Source of the DNA: Paraburkholderia aspalathi
GTDB lineage: Bacteria > Pseudomonadota > Gammaproteobacteria > Burkholderiales > Burkholderiaceae
NCBI RefSeq assembly: GCF_900116445.1
Contig: NZ_FPBH01000022.1
Span: 1 to 64,000, forward strand
Direction of reading: 5' to 3'
DNA length: 64,000 bases
A program made the position numbers and the translations under genes. How positions within the stretch are numbered: position 1 is the first letter of the stretch; every line of letters starts with the position of its first letter. Shown in pieces: positions 8,484 through 17,316 of the stretch. Below the pieces are notes generated by a model that made no database searches, had not been told where the DNA came from, and saw nothing but the letters and a program-made list of their open reading frames with translations.

Positions 8484-9433
8484 CGACGCAGCCTCGGATT
8501 GGATACGATTTGACACAGGTCGGCGATCAGCACCAACGCGAGATACGCCGCGCAGAACACCATCACGCAGCCCTGCACGAGCGGCATGTCACGGTTGGTG
8601 ACGGCATCCACCATCAGGCTCGCGAGGCCGGGATAGTTGAAGATCGATTCCACGATCACCACGCCGCCGAACAGATACGACAGGCTCAACGCCACCGCAT
8701 TGGCAATCGGGCCGATGGTGTTGGGCAACACATGCCGCAACACCACACGGGCGGGCGACGCGCCCTTCAACACCGCCATTTCCACATACGACGAATTGAG
8801 CTGATCGAGCACCGCGGCTCGCGTCATGCGCGCCATCTGCGCGACGATCACGCAGCACAGCGTCATCACCGGCATCGCGTAGATGCGCAGCAGCGCGCCG
8901 AACGAATGGACCTCCGAGAGATACGACAGCGCCGGCAGCCAGCGCAGCTTGACGGCGAAGATCAGCACGGCGATGGTGGCGATCAGAAATTCCGGCACGG
9001 CTACCGTCGACAGCGTGAGCACGTTGAGCGTGCGATCGAGCAGCGAACCGCGGAACATTGCCGACGAAATACCGATCAGCAAGGCCACAGGCACCGAGAC
9101 CAGCGCCGTCAGCCCAGCCAGCACTAGCGAATTCGGCAGGCGCGTGGCGATCAACTCGCTCACGGGCAGATTGTTTGACAGCGAGGTGCCGAAGTTGCCG
9201 CTGACAATATGAAAAAGCCACTCGAAGTAGCGTTGCAGCGCCGGTTGGTCGAGCCCGAACTGATGCCGCAATGCCGCGACGGCTTCCGGCGTTGCCGCCT
9301 GGCCGAGCGCCTGTTGAGCGGCATCGCCGGGAAGCAGCCCAGTGATGGCGAACACGACCGCGGAGACCAGCAGTAGCGTAAGCAGCGCGAGGCCAAGGCG
9401 CGCGGCGATGAGTCGTTGCGCATGTGCTTTCAT
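8480..9433 (-). CDS. ABC transporter permease (DppB/OppB type)
   Basis: 317-residue permease with six predicted membrane helices. It starts with the basic N-terminus MKAHAQRLIAARLG, then TM1 and the family motif GDAAQQALGQAATPEAV. The ATG at 9431-9433 has GGAG about 10 nt upstream. It lies 122 bp downstream of the substrate-binding protein gene, separated by a strong hairpin, and overlaps dppC by 4 bp. Confidence 0.9.
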   Translation of the reverse strand: MKAHAQRLIAARLGLALLTLLLVSAVVFAITGLLPGDAAQQALGQAATPEAVAALRHQFGLDQPALQRYFEWLFHIVSGNFGTSLSNNLPVSELIATRLPNSLVLAGLTALVSVPVALLIGISSAMFRGSLLDRTLNVLTLSTVAVPEFLIATIAVLIFAVKLRWLPALSYLSEVHSFGALLRIYAMPVMTLCCVIVAQMARMTRAAVLDQLNSSYVEMAVLKGASPARVVLRHVLPNTIGPIANAVALSLSYLFGGVVIVESIFNYPGLASLMVDAVTNRDMPLVQGCVMVFCAAYLALVLIADLCQIVSNPRLRR

Positions 9434-9458
9434 CGAAAGTCGGCTCCAAGGGTAAAGC

Positions 9459-9484
9459 CGCACGCCGCAAACAGGCGGCGTGCG
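9459..9484 (-). other. Intercistronic hairpin between binding-protein and permease genes
   Basis: CGCACGCCGC and GCGGCGTGCG form a perfect 10-bp stem around a 6-nt loop. No T-run follows on the minus strand, so it is more likely an mRNA-stabilising hairpin or leaky attenuator than a full terminator. Such hairpins commonly keep periplasmic binding protein levels above permease levels. Confidence 0.7.
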
Positions 9485-9555
9485 TATTGCCGGGTTCGAC
9501 TTCCCAGTTCGTCAAACTGGAAACCCTTCTTTACTGCATGTCAGGCAAGACCAGC

Positions 9556-11172
9556 TCAAGCATCCAGCCAGACGTTTTCCGCGAACATGAAGCCCATCAG
9601 GCCAGCCAGCGGAATCGAGCCGAGGCCCTTGAGTTTCGTCGTGTAGGCATCGAGCGAACTCTGGAACAGCGGAATACCGACGCCGCCGTTTTCATGCACC
9701 AGCACCTGCATGTCGCCGTAAATCTTCTTGCGCTTAGCATCATCCGGTTCGCCGCGTGCTGCAAGCAGCATCTGGTCGAACTTCGGGCTCTTCCAGTTCG
9801 CTTCGTTCCACGGTGCGTCCGACTTGAAGAACTGGGTGAAGATCACGTCGGCGCTCGGACGCGCGTTGACGTTGCCGAAACCCAGCGGATGCTTCATCCA
9901 GTGGTTCGACCAGTAACCATCGGACGGCACGCGCGACACCTGCAGATTCAGACCGGCTTGCGGCGCGACCTGCTGCAGGAACATCGCCATTTCAACCGAG
10001 CCCTCTGCTGCCGGCGAAGCAAAAATCTGGATCGGCGCGCTGCCGACCTTCGCCTTCTGGAAATGGAACTTCGCCTTGTCCGGATCGAAGGTACGCTGCG
10101 GCAAGCCGGCCAGGTAGTACTTGTTGGTCGGATCGATAGGCTGGTCGTTGCCGATCGCGCCGTACCCCTGGAAGATCGCGCGGCGCATCTGCTCGCGGTC
10201 CTGCAGGTACATCATGCCTCGCCGAAAATCGTCGTTGCCGGTAATGCCGCCTTCGTCGCGAACCACCAGGTCGGTGTACAGACCCGTCTTCGTCTCCAGC
10301 ACGGAGAAGCCGCCGGCACCCTTGATCTGCGTGGTCGAACGCGGGCTCACCGCGTTGATCAGTTGCACGTCGCCCGAGAGCAGCGCGTTCACACGCGCCG
10401 ACTCGTCGCCAATGCCGATCAGTTCGACTTCGTCCAGATGCGGCAGGCCCGGCTTCCAGTACTTCTCGTTCTTCACGCCAACCGTACGCACGCCCGGCGA
10501 GAATTCCTTGACCTTGAACGGGCCGGTGCCGACCGCCGTTTTGAAATCTTTGGTGCCGTCCTTGATGATCTGGAAATGCGAGGTGGCGAGAATCACCGGC
10601 AGATCGGCGTTCGGACCTTCGAGCGTGATCGTCACTTCGTTCGGACCCGTCGCCTTCACTTCCTTGATCTGATCGGCGAGCGTCTTCGCTTTCGACGCCG
10701 TCGCCGGATCCTTATGGCGCATGATCGAATACACCACGTCTGCCGGCGCGAGCGACTTGCCGTCGTGGAACTGCACTCCGGGGCGCAGCTTGACGACCCA
10801 CACCGTCGCATCCGTCGTCTCCAGCGCGGTGGCGAGCGCCATCTTCGCGCCGAGATGCGAATCGAGTTCGGTCAGGCAGTTGTAGAACATGAAGCCGCGA
10901 ACATAGTCCGTGCCGAGCGCGCCCTTTGCCGGATCGAGCGTGTCGGCGGCCGATGCGGACTGCGTCGCCACCCGGATCTTGCCGCCCTGCTTCGGTTTCG
11001 CTTGCGCAAATGCCTCGCCGCTCGCGGTCAGAAGACCCGCGCCCGTCACCGACATCATCCCGGCCGCGGCCATCGCGCGCAGCACGCCGCGCCGCGACGC
11101 GCCTTTTGACGTCAAGCGCTCCAACTCGGTACCGAGTTGAAGAGCGTCATATTGTGAGGTTTCCTTATTCAT
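9556..11172 (-). CDS. ABC transporter substrate-binding protein, family 5 (Tat-exported)
   Basis: 538-residue periplasmic solute receptor of the peptide/opine/nickel group. The N-terminus carries a twin-arginine motif (SRRGVLRAM) followed by a hydrophobic stretch and a cleavage site after GEAFAQA. The SBP_bac_5 core includes LRPGVQFHDGKSLAPADVVYS. The ATG at 11170-11172 has GGAG at 7 nt. Tat export suggests folding before translocation. The substrate is unknown, but the oxidase genes in the same operon point to a nitrogenous compound. Confidence 0.92.
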   Translation of the reverse strand: MNKETSQYDALQLGTELERLTSKGASRRGVLRAMAAAGMMSVTGAGLLTASGEAFAQAKPKQGGKIRVATQSASAADTLDPAKGALGTDYVRGFMFYNCLTELDSHLGAKMALATALETTDATVWVVKLRPGVQFHDGKSLAPADVVYSIMRHKDPATASKAKTLADQIKEVKATGPNEVTITLEGPNADLPVILATSHFQIIKDGTKDFKTAVGTGPFKVKEFSPGVRTVGVKNEKYWKPGLPHLDEVELIGIGDESARVNALLSGDVQLINAVSPRSTTQIKGAGGFSVLETKTGLYTDLVVRDEGGITGNDDFRRGMMYLQDREQMRRAIFQGYGAIGNDQPIDPTNKYYLAGLPQRTFDPDKAKFHFQKAKVGSAPIQIFASPAAEGSVEMAMFLQQVAPQAGLNLQVSRVPSDGYWSNHWMKHPLGFGNVNARPSADVIFTQFFKSDAPWNEANWKSPKFDQMLLAARGEPDDAKRKKIYGDMQVLVHENGGVGIPLFQSSLDAYTTKLKGLGSIPLAGLMGFMFAENVWLDA

Positions 11173-11239
11173 CGAACTTCTCCGCGAGGGTGACAGGGAT
11201 AGCAGCGTGGTTTTTAATGGCAAATGCAACAGTGAAGAA

Positions 11240-12514
11240 TCAATAGAAAATGTCTTTGATGCGGTAGTACGTCCCCACCAGCGGCAGGAACCAGGGTTTG
11301 CCGGTGTGGCCTGGAATCGCCGGCCACTCCGACTCGCGCCACGGATTGCGCTCTTCGTGGCCGTCCATCACGTCGGCCATCACCTGGCCCATGTGCGTCG
11401 ACATCTGCGTGCCGTGGCCGCTGTAACCCAGCGAGAAGTAAATTCCATCGTGCTGCCCGGCATGCGGCAGGCGGTCCGCGGTCATATCCACGAGGCCGCC
11501 CCAGCAATAGTCGATGCGCGCATTGGCCAGCATCGGGAACATCGCCGCGAGACCTTGCTGCAGAATCCTGCCGCTCTTCGCGTCCGATGGCCGCTCGGAC
11601 GCCGTGAAGCGTGCGCGGCCACCGAACAGCAAACGTGAATCGGGCGTCACGCGGAAGTAGTTATGCATCAACCGCGTGGTGGTATACGCGCGCCGGTTCG
11701 GAAACACCTGTGCCAGCAGTTCCGGCGCCAGCGGTTCCGTCACGACGATGAACGAACCCACCGGCGCAAGCCGCCGCCGGTACCAGCCGAACGGACCATG
11801 CCGCGACGGGCCGGTGGCGATCAACACCTGCTTTGCGCGCACTTCACCGCGTGCGGTGGTGATCTTGAAGCCGGCGCCGTCCTTCGCGATCGCGGTGACC
11901 GCCGCGTTTTCATACAGCTTCGCGCCGCGGCGAACCGCGGCATCGGCGAGCCCGACCGTGAACTTGCCCATATGCATCTGGCCGCCGTGCCGTTGTAGCA
12001 GCCCGCCGTAAAAACTGTCCGACTGGATCTCGCTGCGAACCCGCTCACGTCCGATTAATTCGATATCCGTATCGACTTCGCGCCGGATCAACTCCGCCGT
12101 CTTCTCCAGATGCGCCAGGTGATGCGGTTTCGACGCCAGCTTCAGCTTGCCGGTCGCGCTGTAATTGCAATCGATGCTTTCCTCGCGAATCAGACGCTCG
12201 ACCGTATCGACCGCATCCGAAAACGCGCGGTAGCAGGCGCTCGCCCGCTCCACACCGAGTTGCGCAACCAGCGCGACGAAGTCCTGCGCGACGCCGGTAT
12301 TGACCTGCCCGCCGTTGCGCCCGGACGCGCCGCCGCCGATGCGCCCTGCGTCGAGCACCGTCACCGAAGCGCCGCGCTTGCCCAAGGCCTGTGCCGCCGA
12401 GAGTCCGGTGAAGCCGCCGCCGATCACAACGACATCGGTTTGGCCTTCGACCGGACCTTCACACGCCGAAACGAGCGGCGGTGCGGTGTCGAGCCAATAG
12501 GAATCGAGCTTCAT
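11240..12514 (-). CDS. FAD-dependent amine oxidase, PuuB-like
   Basis: 424-residue DAO-fold flavoprotein. VVIGGGFTGLSAAQALGKRG is the FAD-binding motif, and GASGRNGGQVNTG matches the gamma-glutamylputrescine oxidase family. The C-terminus has YSGHGTQMSTHMGQVMAD. It probably oxidises a primary or secondary amine to an aldehyde, which the aldehyde dehydrogenase of the same gene set could take up. The ATG at 12512-12514 has AAGGA at 8 nt. An open frame upstream adds 8 residues without support. Confidence 0.86.
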   Translation of the reverse strand: MKLDSYWLDTAPPLVSACEGPVEGQTDVVVIGGGFTGLSAAQALGKRGASVTVLDAGRIGGGASGRNGGQVNTGVAQDFVALVAQLGVERASACYRAFSDAVDTVERLIREESIDCNYSATGKLKLASKPHHLAHLEKTAELIRREVDTDIELIGRERVRSEIQSDSFYGGLLQRHGGQMHMGKFTVGLADAAVRRGAKLYENAAVTAIAKDGAGFKITTARGEVRAKQVLIATGPSRHGPFGWYRRRLAPVGSFIVVTEPLAPELLAQVFPNRRAYTTTRLMHNYFRVTPDSRLLFGGRARFTASERPSDAKSGRILQQGLAAMFPMLANARIDYCWGGLVDMTADRLPHAGQHDGIYFSLGYSGHGTQMSTHMGQVMADVMDGHEERNPWRESEWPAIPGHTGKPWFLPLVGTYYRIKDIFY

Positions 12515-12568
12515 CCGGTCTGTCCTTGAGATGGGCAATGAGCGAGGCGATCAATGTGCAAACGTCGC

Positions 12569-13237
12569 TTACAGGCCGAGTTCCGCGGCCAGATGCGGAA
12601 TGTCGTTGACTTCGTAGTACTGGTAGTACGGCGTCGACGGTTCGTGGCCGCGCTTGACGAAAGCCTTGTGCTTGATGCCCAGGTCGTGTGCGGTCATCAG
12701 GTCGTAGCGCAGGCTCGACGACACGTGCAGCACGTCTTCCGGATTGCAGTTCAGTTGGTCGAACATGTATTCGAAGCCTTGCATGCGTGGCTTGTACGAC
12801 TGCGCCTGCTCTGCCGTGAAGACGGCGTGGAACGGCGCGCCGAGCTTGTCGACGTTGCTCTGGATCTGGTTGTTCGACGCGTTCGAGAGAATCACCAGCT
12901 TGTACTTCTTCGCCAGACGCGAGAGGCCTTCCGGTACGTCCGGATGCGGACCCCAGGTCGGCACCGCCGTGTAGATCTTCTCGGCTTCCACTTCATTGAA
13001 TTCGACATTCATGCGCTTGCAGGCGCGGCGCAACGCATTGACGACCACGTCGCGATACGGCTTCCATGCACCGAGCACTTCGTCACGACGATAGCCGGAG
13101 TAGAACGTAACGAGCTTCTCCAGGTCGTCGCCTTGCAGCACATGGCCGAACATTTCGCGGGTCATGTCGGCCATGCGAAATTTGGTCAGCGTGCCGTAGC
13201 AGTCGAAGGTGATGTACTTCGGTTCGAAATCGATCAT
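12569..13237 (-). CDS. Haloacid dehalogenase type II-like hydrolase
   Basis: 222-residue HAD-superfamily enzyme. The nucleophile motif is FDCYGTLTKF, with Asp12. Motif II is LSNASNN, the motif III lysine lies in SYKPRM, and VSSSLRYD is the acidic motif. L-2-haloacid dehalogenase family members look like this, but many annotated ones act on other substrates or have none known. Its place between an amine oxidase and an aldehyde dehydrogenase makes real dehalogenation doubtful. Confidence 0.82.
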   Translation of the reverse strand: MIDFEPKYITFDCYGTLTKFRMADMTREMFGHVLQGDDLEKLVTFYSGYRRDEVLGAWKPYRDVVVNALRRACKRMNVEFNEVEAEKIYTAVPTWGPHPDVPEGLSRLAKKYKLVILSNASNNQIQSNVDKLGAPFHAVFTAEQAQSYKPRMQGFEYMFDQLNCNPEDVLHVSSSLRYDLMTAHDLGIKHKAFVKRGHEPSTPYYQYYEVNDIPHLAAELGL

Positions 13238-13536
13238 GGTGCAGTCCTATCGTGGTGGTGAACTCACATTGAGTTCAGTGACGAAAACAGTTCAAGCTCA
13301 CTTCTGTTAAAGATTTAATCAGCGCAAAAACATAGATGTTCCTGATTAGGGCGCCGCTGATGACACAAACCATGCGTTTTGAGGCCGCTGCGCAGCACAG
13401 TCTGCGGTGGGTGGGCTGAAAGCCCCGTCCGTATTGGCTTTGCGGGATTCGGCTCTGGCCGGTTCGTTGCACGGACCGGTGAAAGCCGAACCCGTGAAAC
13501 CGCGTACGGGTTTCCGCTTACGAGTCCTTGCTGACA
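13238..13536. other. Intergenic region between dehalogenase-like and aldehyde dehydrogenase genes
   Basis: 299 bp without a convincing gene. The left half is relatively AT-rich (around 13300-13345) and may hold a promoter for the leftward operon. The right half has an imperfect inverted repeat GAAACC...GGTTTC (13496-13514) just past the aldehyde dehydrogenase stop, without a T-run. I see no RNA gene. Confidence 0.4.
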
Positions 13537-15027
13537 TCAAGGCCGCAAGTCGATCAACACGCTCTTGAAGCGCAGGTTTGCCTCGTAAGCCTGGCGACCG
13601 AGGTCCTTGCCGATGCCCGAACGCTTGTAGCCACCGGTGGGGATCATGAAGTCGGAAGTCCGGCCGTAGCGGTTGACCCAGACCGTTCCCGCTTCGAGGC
13701 CGCGCACGAGGCGCAGCGCCCGGCCGAGGTCGGCGGTGTGCACACCGGCAGCGAGGCCGTACTCGGGATGCTGGGCGAGCGCGAGCGCTTCTTCTTCGGT
13801 GTCGAAGGTTTGCAGTGTCAGCACGGGGCCGAACACTTCTTCGCGCACGGCTTCGGAGTGAGCGGTGACGTCCGTGAGCAAGGTAGGTGTATAGAACGCA
13901 CCATTCGCCCCAACGTCGGCTCGCACGCCGCCAAAGCGCAGTGTCGCCCCCGCCTCCAGCGTGCGCCCGACAATTCCTTCGATGCGCGCCGCCTGTGGCG
14001 CGGAGATGATCGGCGACAACGTCGTGCCAGCGGCCCACGTCGCACCAGGTTTCAACTCGGCGAAGACCTTGCCGATGCGCTCGGCGAGCGGTTCCGCCAG
14101 GCTTCGCTCGACCAGCAGCCGCGAACCCGCCACGCACACCTGGCCAGCATTGCCGGTAATAGCGCCGGCGATCCGGCGCGCCACGTCGTCGAGACGCGGG
14201 GCGTCGGCGAACACGATTTGCGGACTCTTGCCGCCCAGTTCGAGCGTGACCGGCTTCGTGCCGCTGTTGGCGCAGGCTGCCATGATCGCGGCGCCGGTAC
14301 GCGTGGAACCGGTGAAGGTAACTTTGCTGATCTTCGGATGGCGCACCAGTTCGTCACCGGTGACACGGCCATCGCCCTGAATCACGTTGAAGATGCCGGC
14401 CGGCACACCCGCCTGCACGGCCAGTTCGGCGAGCCGCAACACCGAGAACGGCGTCATTTCCGAGGGCTTCAGCACGACGGCATTGCCCGCCGCCAGTGCA
14501 GGCGCGATCTTCCACGACGCCATGACCAGCGGGAAATTCCATGGCGCGATCGCCCCGATCACGCCGTACGGTTCAGCGATCGTCATGCCGAGGTGGTCAT
14601 GATCGGTCGCGGCCACGTCTCCCCCCACCTTGTCGGCGAACTCAGCGTAGAAGCGAATACCTTCGGCGGTGAACGGCACGTCCCAGCCCACTGCCTGAGC
14701 AATCGGACGCGTCGAACCGAGCGCCTCCAGACGGCCCAGGAACGGCGCATCGGCTTCGACCAGCTCGGCGAAGCGGCGCAGGATCTTCGCGCGCTCGCGC
14801 GGCGCCATGCGCGCCCAGCCGCTTGTTCTGAAGGCTTGCCAGGCGTTCTCCACCGCGCGGTCCACCATCTCGCCGCCGGCGACCGGCACGGAGGCATAGA
14901 TCACGCCGTCCGAGGGGCGCGCCACCTCGATGCGGCGCTCACCGCCGCGCTCGCTCTCGTCGACATACTCACCGCCGATAAAATGCCCGCTGCGAATCGC
15001 GACGTCGTCCGGATTGAAGCTGTCCAT
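13537..15027 (-). CDS. NAD(P)-dependent aldehyde dehydrogenase (PuuC/BetB-like)
   Basis: 496-residue aldehyde dehydrogenase. It has PWNFPLVMASWKIAPALAAGN, the catalytic Glu in LELGGKSPQ and the catalytic Cys in GNAGQVCVAGS. It probably oxidises an aminoaldehyde made by the PuuB-like oxidase or the aminotransferase nearby. The ATG at 15025-15027 follows GGAG at 9 nt. Longer in-frame starts upstream run through the intergenic region without homology. About 300 bp separates it from the dehalogenase-like gene, so it may have its own promoter. Confidence 0.9.
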   Translation of the reverse strand: MDSFNPDDVAIRSGHFIGGEYVDESERGGERRIEVARPSDGVIYASVPVAGGEMVDRAVENAWQAFRTSGWARMAPRERAKILRRFAELVEADAPFLGRLEALGSTRPIAQAVGWDVPFTAEGIRFYAEFADKVGGDVAATDHDHLGMTIAEPYGVIGAIAPWNFPLVMASWKIAPALAAGNAVVLKPSEMTPFSVLRLAELAVQAGVPAGIFNVIQGDGRVTGDELVRHPKISKVTFTGSTRTGAAIMAACANSGTKPVTLELGGKSPQIVFADAPRLDDVARRIAGAITGNAGQVCVAGSRLLVERSLAEPLAERIGKVFAELKPGATWAAGTTLSPIISAPQAARIEGIVGRTLEAGATLRFGGVRADVGANGAFYTPTLLTDVTAHSEAVREEVFGPVLTLQTFDTEEEALALAQHPEYGLAAGVHTADLGRALRLVRGLEAGTVWVNRYGRTSDFMIPTGGYKRSGIGKDLGRQAYEANLRFKSVLIDLRP

Positions 15028-15305
15028 GAGAAGGGTCTCCTGTGTGACTGCTGTGGGTCCCGGGCGGTGCGTCTCGAGCGCGCCGCCGCCATGGCAAAAT
15101 CGTAGAGCCGCAGGCGCGGCATATATCGCCGACAAAAATCCCCACGCAGCAGAACACGCTTGTAATGCACGATGAAACGCGGCGTTTTGCATCGATTTGC
15201 GATGCGGCCCTCTCGAGCGGCCCGGATAAAAAGATCGTCCTAGTCACACCGCGCACCGAATGACAAAGTGACGGCGTAAGCCTTCAGCCATCCAGGGAGT
15301 ACGGC

Positions 15306-16178
15306 GTGTCCGATCCGATTACCTACAGACGCTTTACCCACGAGGACATCCCCGCCGCGCATGCGTTGACGGTCGAGCTCAAATGGCCGCATCGCCCGGA
15401 CGACTGGAGATTCGTCGCTCAACTTGGCGTGGGCTTCGTCGCGGAAGATGCGAGCGGCGTGATCGGCACGGCGTTGTGCTGGAAATACGGCGCCGACCGG
15501 GCCTCGCTCGGAATGGTGATCGTGTCCCCCGAGCAGCAAGGGCGCGGCATCGGCCGGAAGTTGATGGAGTTGGTGCTGGAAGAACTCGGCGGCCGGGTCA
15601 CGTTGCTGCACGCCACCACGGCGGGGCAGCCTTTGTATGAAAAGCTCGGCTTTCGCGCGATCGGCACGATCGACCAACATCAGGGCGCCGCATTTCAGCC
15701 GCCCCTCGTTTCATTGCCGCCTGGGGAGCGCCTGCGCCCGCTCGGTTCGAGCGATACGGCTCGGCTGGTCGAACTGGCCTCGCAGGCAAGCGGTCTGGAT
15801 CGCGGAGAAGTCTTGCCCGCCCTGTTGAGCGCCGCCGATGGAATCGCCCTCGATCGCGACGGCGAACTGGTCGGCTTTGCCCTGTTTCGCCGCTTCGGAC
15901 GGGGCTTTGCGATCGGACCGGTGGTCGCCCCAGAGTCAGAAGATTCCAGTCGCGCCAAAGCGTTGATCAGCCACTGGCTCGCGCTGAACGAAGGCGTGTT
16001 CGTGCGTATCGATACGCCGGGCGAAAGCGGGCTGACCGAATGGCTGGAGCAGTTAGGGCTGCCGCGGGTGGATACGGTGGTCAAAATGGTTCGGCATGCC
16101 ACGCCGGCCGATCTTGCGGCCGCCCGCAAGGACGCGCCCTATCTGCAATACGGCATCATCAACCAGGCAATCTGCTGA
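15306..16178 (+). CDS. GNAT-family N-acetyltransferase
   Basis: 290 residues. The N-terminal half is a standard GNAT fold with the acetyl-CoA loop SPEQQGRGIGRKLM and the following LYEKLGFRAIG. The C-terminal half resembles a second, more divergent acetyltransferase-like domain (YitH/HsdE_N-type arrangement). The start is GTG at 15306 with AGGGAG at 6 nt. It lies divergent from the aldehyde dehydrogenase (278 bp between) and 6 bp before ghrA, so the two rightward genes probably form an operon. The acceptor substrate is unknown. Confidence 0.85.
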   Translation: MSDPITYRRFTHEDIPAAHALTVELKWPHRPDDWRFVAQLGVGFVAEDASGVIGTALCWKYGADRASLGMVIVSPEQQGRGIGRKLMELVLEELGGRVTLLHATTAGQPLYEKLGFRAIGTIDQHQGAAFQPPLVSLPPGERLRPLGSSDTARLVELASQASGLDRGEVLPALLSAADGIALDRDGELVGFALFRRFGRGFAIGPVVAPESEDSSRAKALISHWLALNEGVFVRIDTPGESGLTEWLEQLGLPRVDTVVKMVRHATPADLAAARKDAPYLQYGIINQAIC

Positions 16179-16184
16179 TCCACC

Positions 16185-17111
16185 ATGGCCTTCCTTTATA
16201 AAGCCGACCCGGCGCGTGGTGCGCAATGGGCCAAACTTTTCGCGCAGAAAGCACCGAACCTGCCGTTCCACGTCTGGCCCGATCTCGGTGACCCGGCCGC
16301 GATCCGCTACCTCGCCGCCTGGCAACCGCCGGAAGATCCCACCCGCACCTTCCCGAACCTCGAAATCGTGTTCTCGGTCGGCGCGGGCATCGACCAGTTC
16401 GACCTGTCGGGCGTGCCGGCGCATATCCCGGTGGTACGGATGATCGAGCCCGGCATTATTGAAGGGATGGTCGAGTACGTCACGCAAGCCGTGCTGACGA
16501 TTCATCGCGATCTGTTCGACTACGGCCATCAGCAACAACAGCAAATCTGGCGTGAACTGCCCGCCCAGCCGGCCAGCGCTCGCCGCATTGGCGTGCTGGG
16601 ACTCGGCGTGCTGGGCACGGCGGTGCTGGAAAAGCTGCGGCTGTTCGGCTTCACCTGCGCGGGTTGGAGCCGTTCGCCGCGCGAGATCGAAGGCGTCGAT
16701 TGTTATGCAGGCGAAGGCGCACTAGATGCGTTTCTCGCCCGCACCGACATTCTGATCTGCCTGTTGCCGCTCACGCCCGCCACACGCGGCCTGCTCGATG
16801 CTGAATTGTTCGCGAAGCTGCCGCGCGGCGCGTCGCTGATTCAAACGGGGCGCGGTCCGCATCTGAATCAGCCCGATCTGCTGGCAGCGCTGGACAGCGG
16901 CCAGTTGCACAACGCCATTCTCGACGTCACCAATCCCGAGCCGCTACCCGCCGGTCATCCGTTGTGGACGCATCCACGTGTGCGTCTCACGCCCCATATC
17001 GCCAGCTCGACACGGCCCGAGAGCGCCGTCGACGTGGTGCTCGAGAATCTGCGCCGCCATCGCGAAGGCCTGCCGATGCTCGGTCAGATTGACCGGACCC
17101 AGGGATACTGA
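16185..17111 (+). CDS. ghrA: Glyoxylate/hydroxypyruvate reductase A-like 2-hydroxyacid dehydrogenase
   Basis: 308-residue NAD(P)H-dependent D-2-hydroxyacid dehydrogenase. The Rossmann motif is GVLGLGVLGTAVLEKL. The catalytic triad can be read as Arg in LIQTGRGPHL, Glu in DVTNPEPLP and His in LTPHIASSTRP. GhrA reduces glyoxylate and hydroxypyruvate in the cytosol. Beside an amino-acid/amine oxidising operon it could remove glyoxylate produced there, which is inference. Confidence 0.85.
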   Translation: MAFLYKADPARGAQWAKLFAQKAPNLPFHVWPDLGDPAAIRYLAAWQPPEDPTRTFPNLEIVFSVGAGIDQFDLSGVPAHIPVVRMIEPGIIEGMVEYVTQAVLTIHRDLFDYGHQQQQQIWRELPAQPASARRIGVLGLGVLGTAVLEKLRLFGFTCAGWSRSPREIEGVDCYAGEGALDAFLARTDILICLLPLTPATRGLLDAELFAKLPRGASLIQTGRGPHLNQPDLLAALDSGQLHNAILDVTNPEPLPAGHPLWTHPRVRLTPHIASSTRPESAVDVVLENLRRHREGLPMLGQIDRTQGY

Positions 17112-17181
17112 CTCCGGGACACTGAGCGCGGCGCCGCGGCGCTGAATGAAACGCCCGCCCGTCGCGGCTTTTCAGCGTCCG

Positions 17182-17196
17182 CAGCAGAAAATGCTG
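17182..17196. promoter_or_regulatory. Lrp-like palindrome upstream of aminotransferase gene
   Basis: CAGCAGAAAATGCTG is a 15-bp palindrome with a 5-nt AT-rich centre. It agrees at 12 of 15 positions with the E. coli Lrp consensus YAGHAWATTWTDCTR. An identical copy lies upstream of gabD at 44449-44463. An Lrp/AsnC gene follows the aminotransferase, so it is the obvious candidate regulator. Confidence 0.6.
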
Positions 17197-17208
17197 AGGT
17201 CACACGTC

Positions 17209-17230
17209 AAAACGCGTCGGACGCGCTTTT
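17209..17230 (+). terminator. Probable Rho-independent terminator after ghrA
   Basis: A short GC stem (ACGCG / CGCGC around TCGGA) flanked by A-run on the left and CTTTT on the right, about 100 bp after the ghrA stop. The stem is short, so termination may be partial. Confidence 0.45.
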
Positions 17231-17316
17231 CAGGCATTTGTTTAGGTGAGCAGGCGATTGCCCTGGGTCAGTAGTATGGAACGGTCAACAGCCCTTTCCC
17301 GCGACGAGAACCCATC

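Noticed and set aside
9424..11109. 561-codon open frame on the plus strand opposite the binding-protein gene
   Set aside because: The opposite strand encodes a complete family-5 receptor with a Tat signal. The plus-strand product is His/Arg-rich with no known fold, typical of GC-rich antisense frames.
13496..13514. Terminator after the aldehyde dehydrogenase gene
   Set aside because: The GAAACC/GGTTTC arms are short and no T-run follows on the minus strand.
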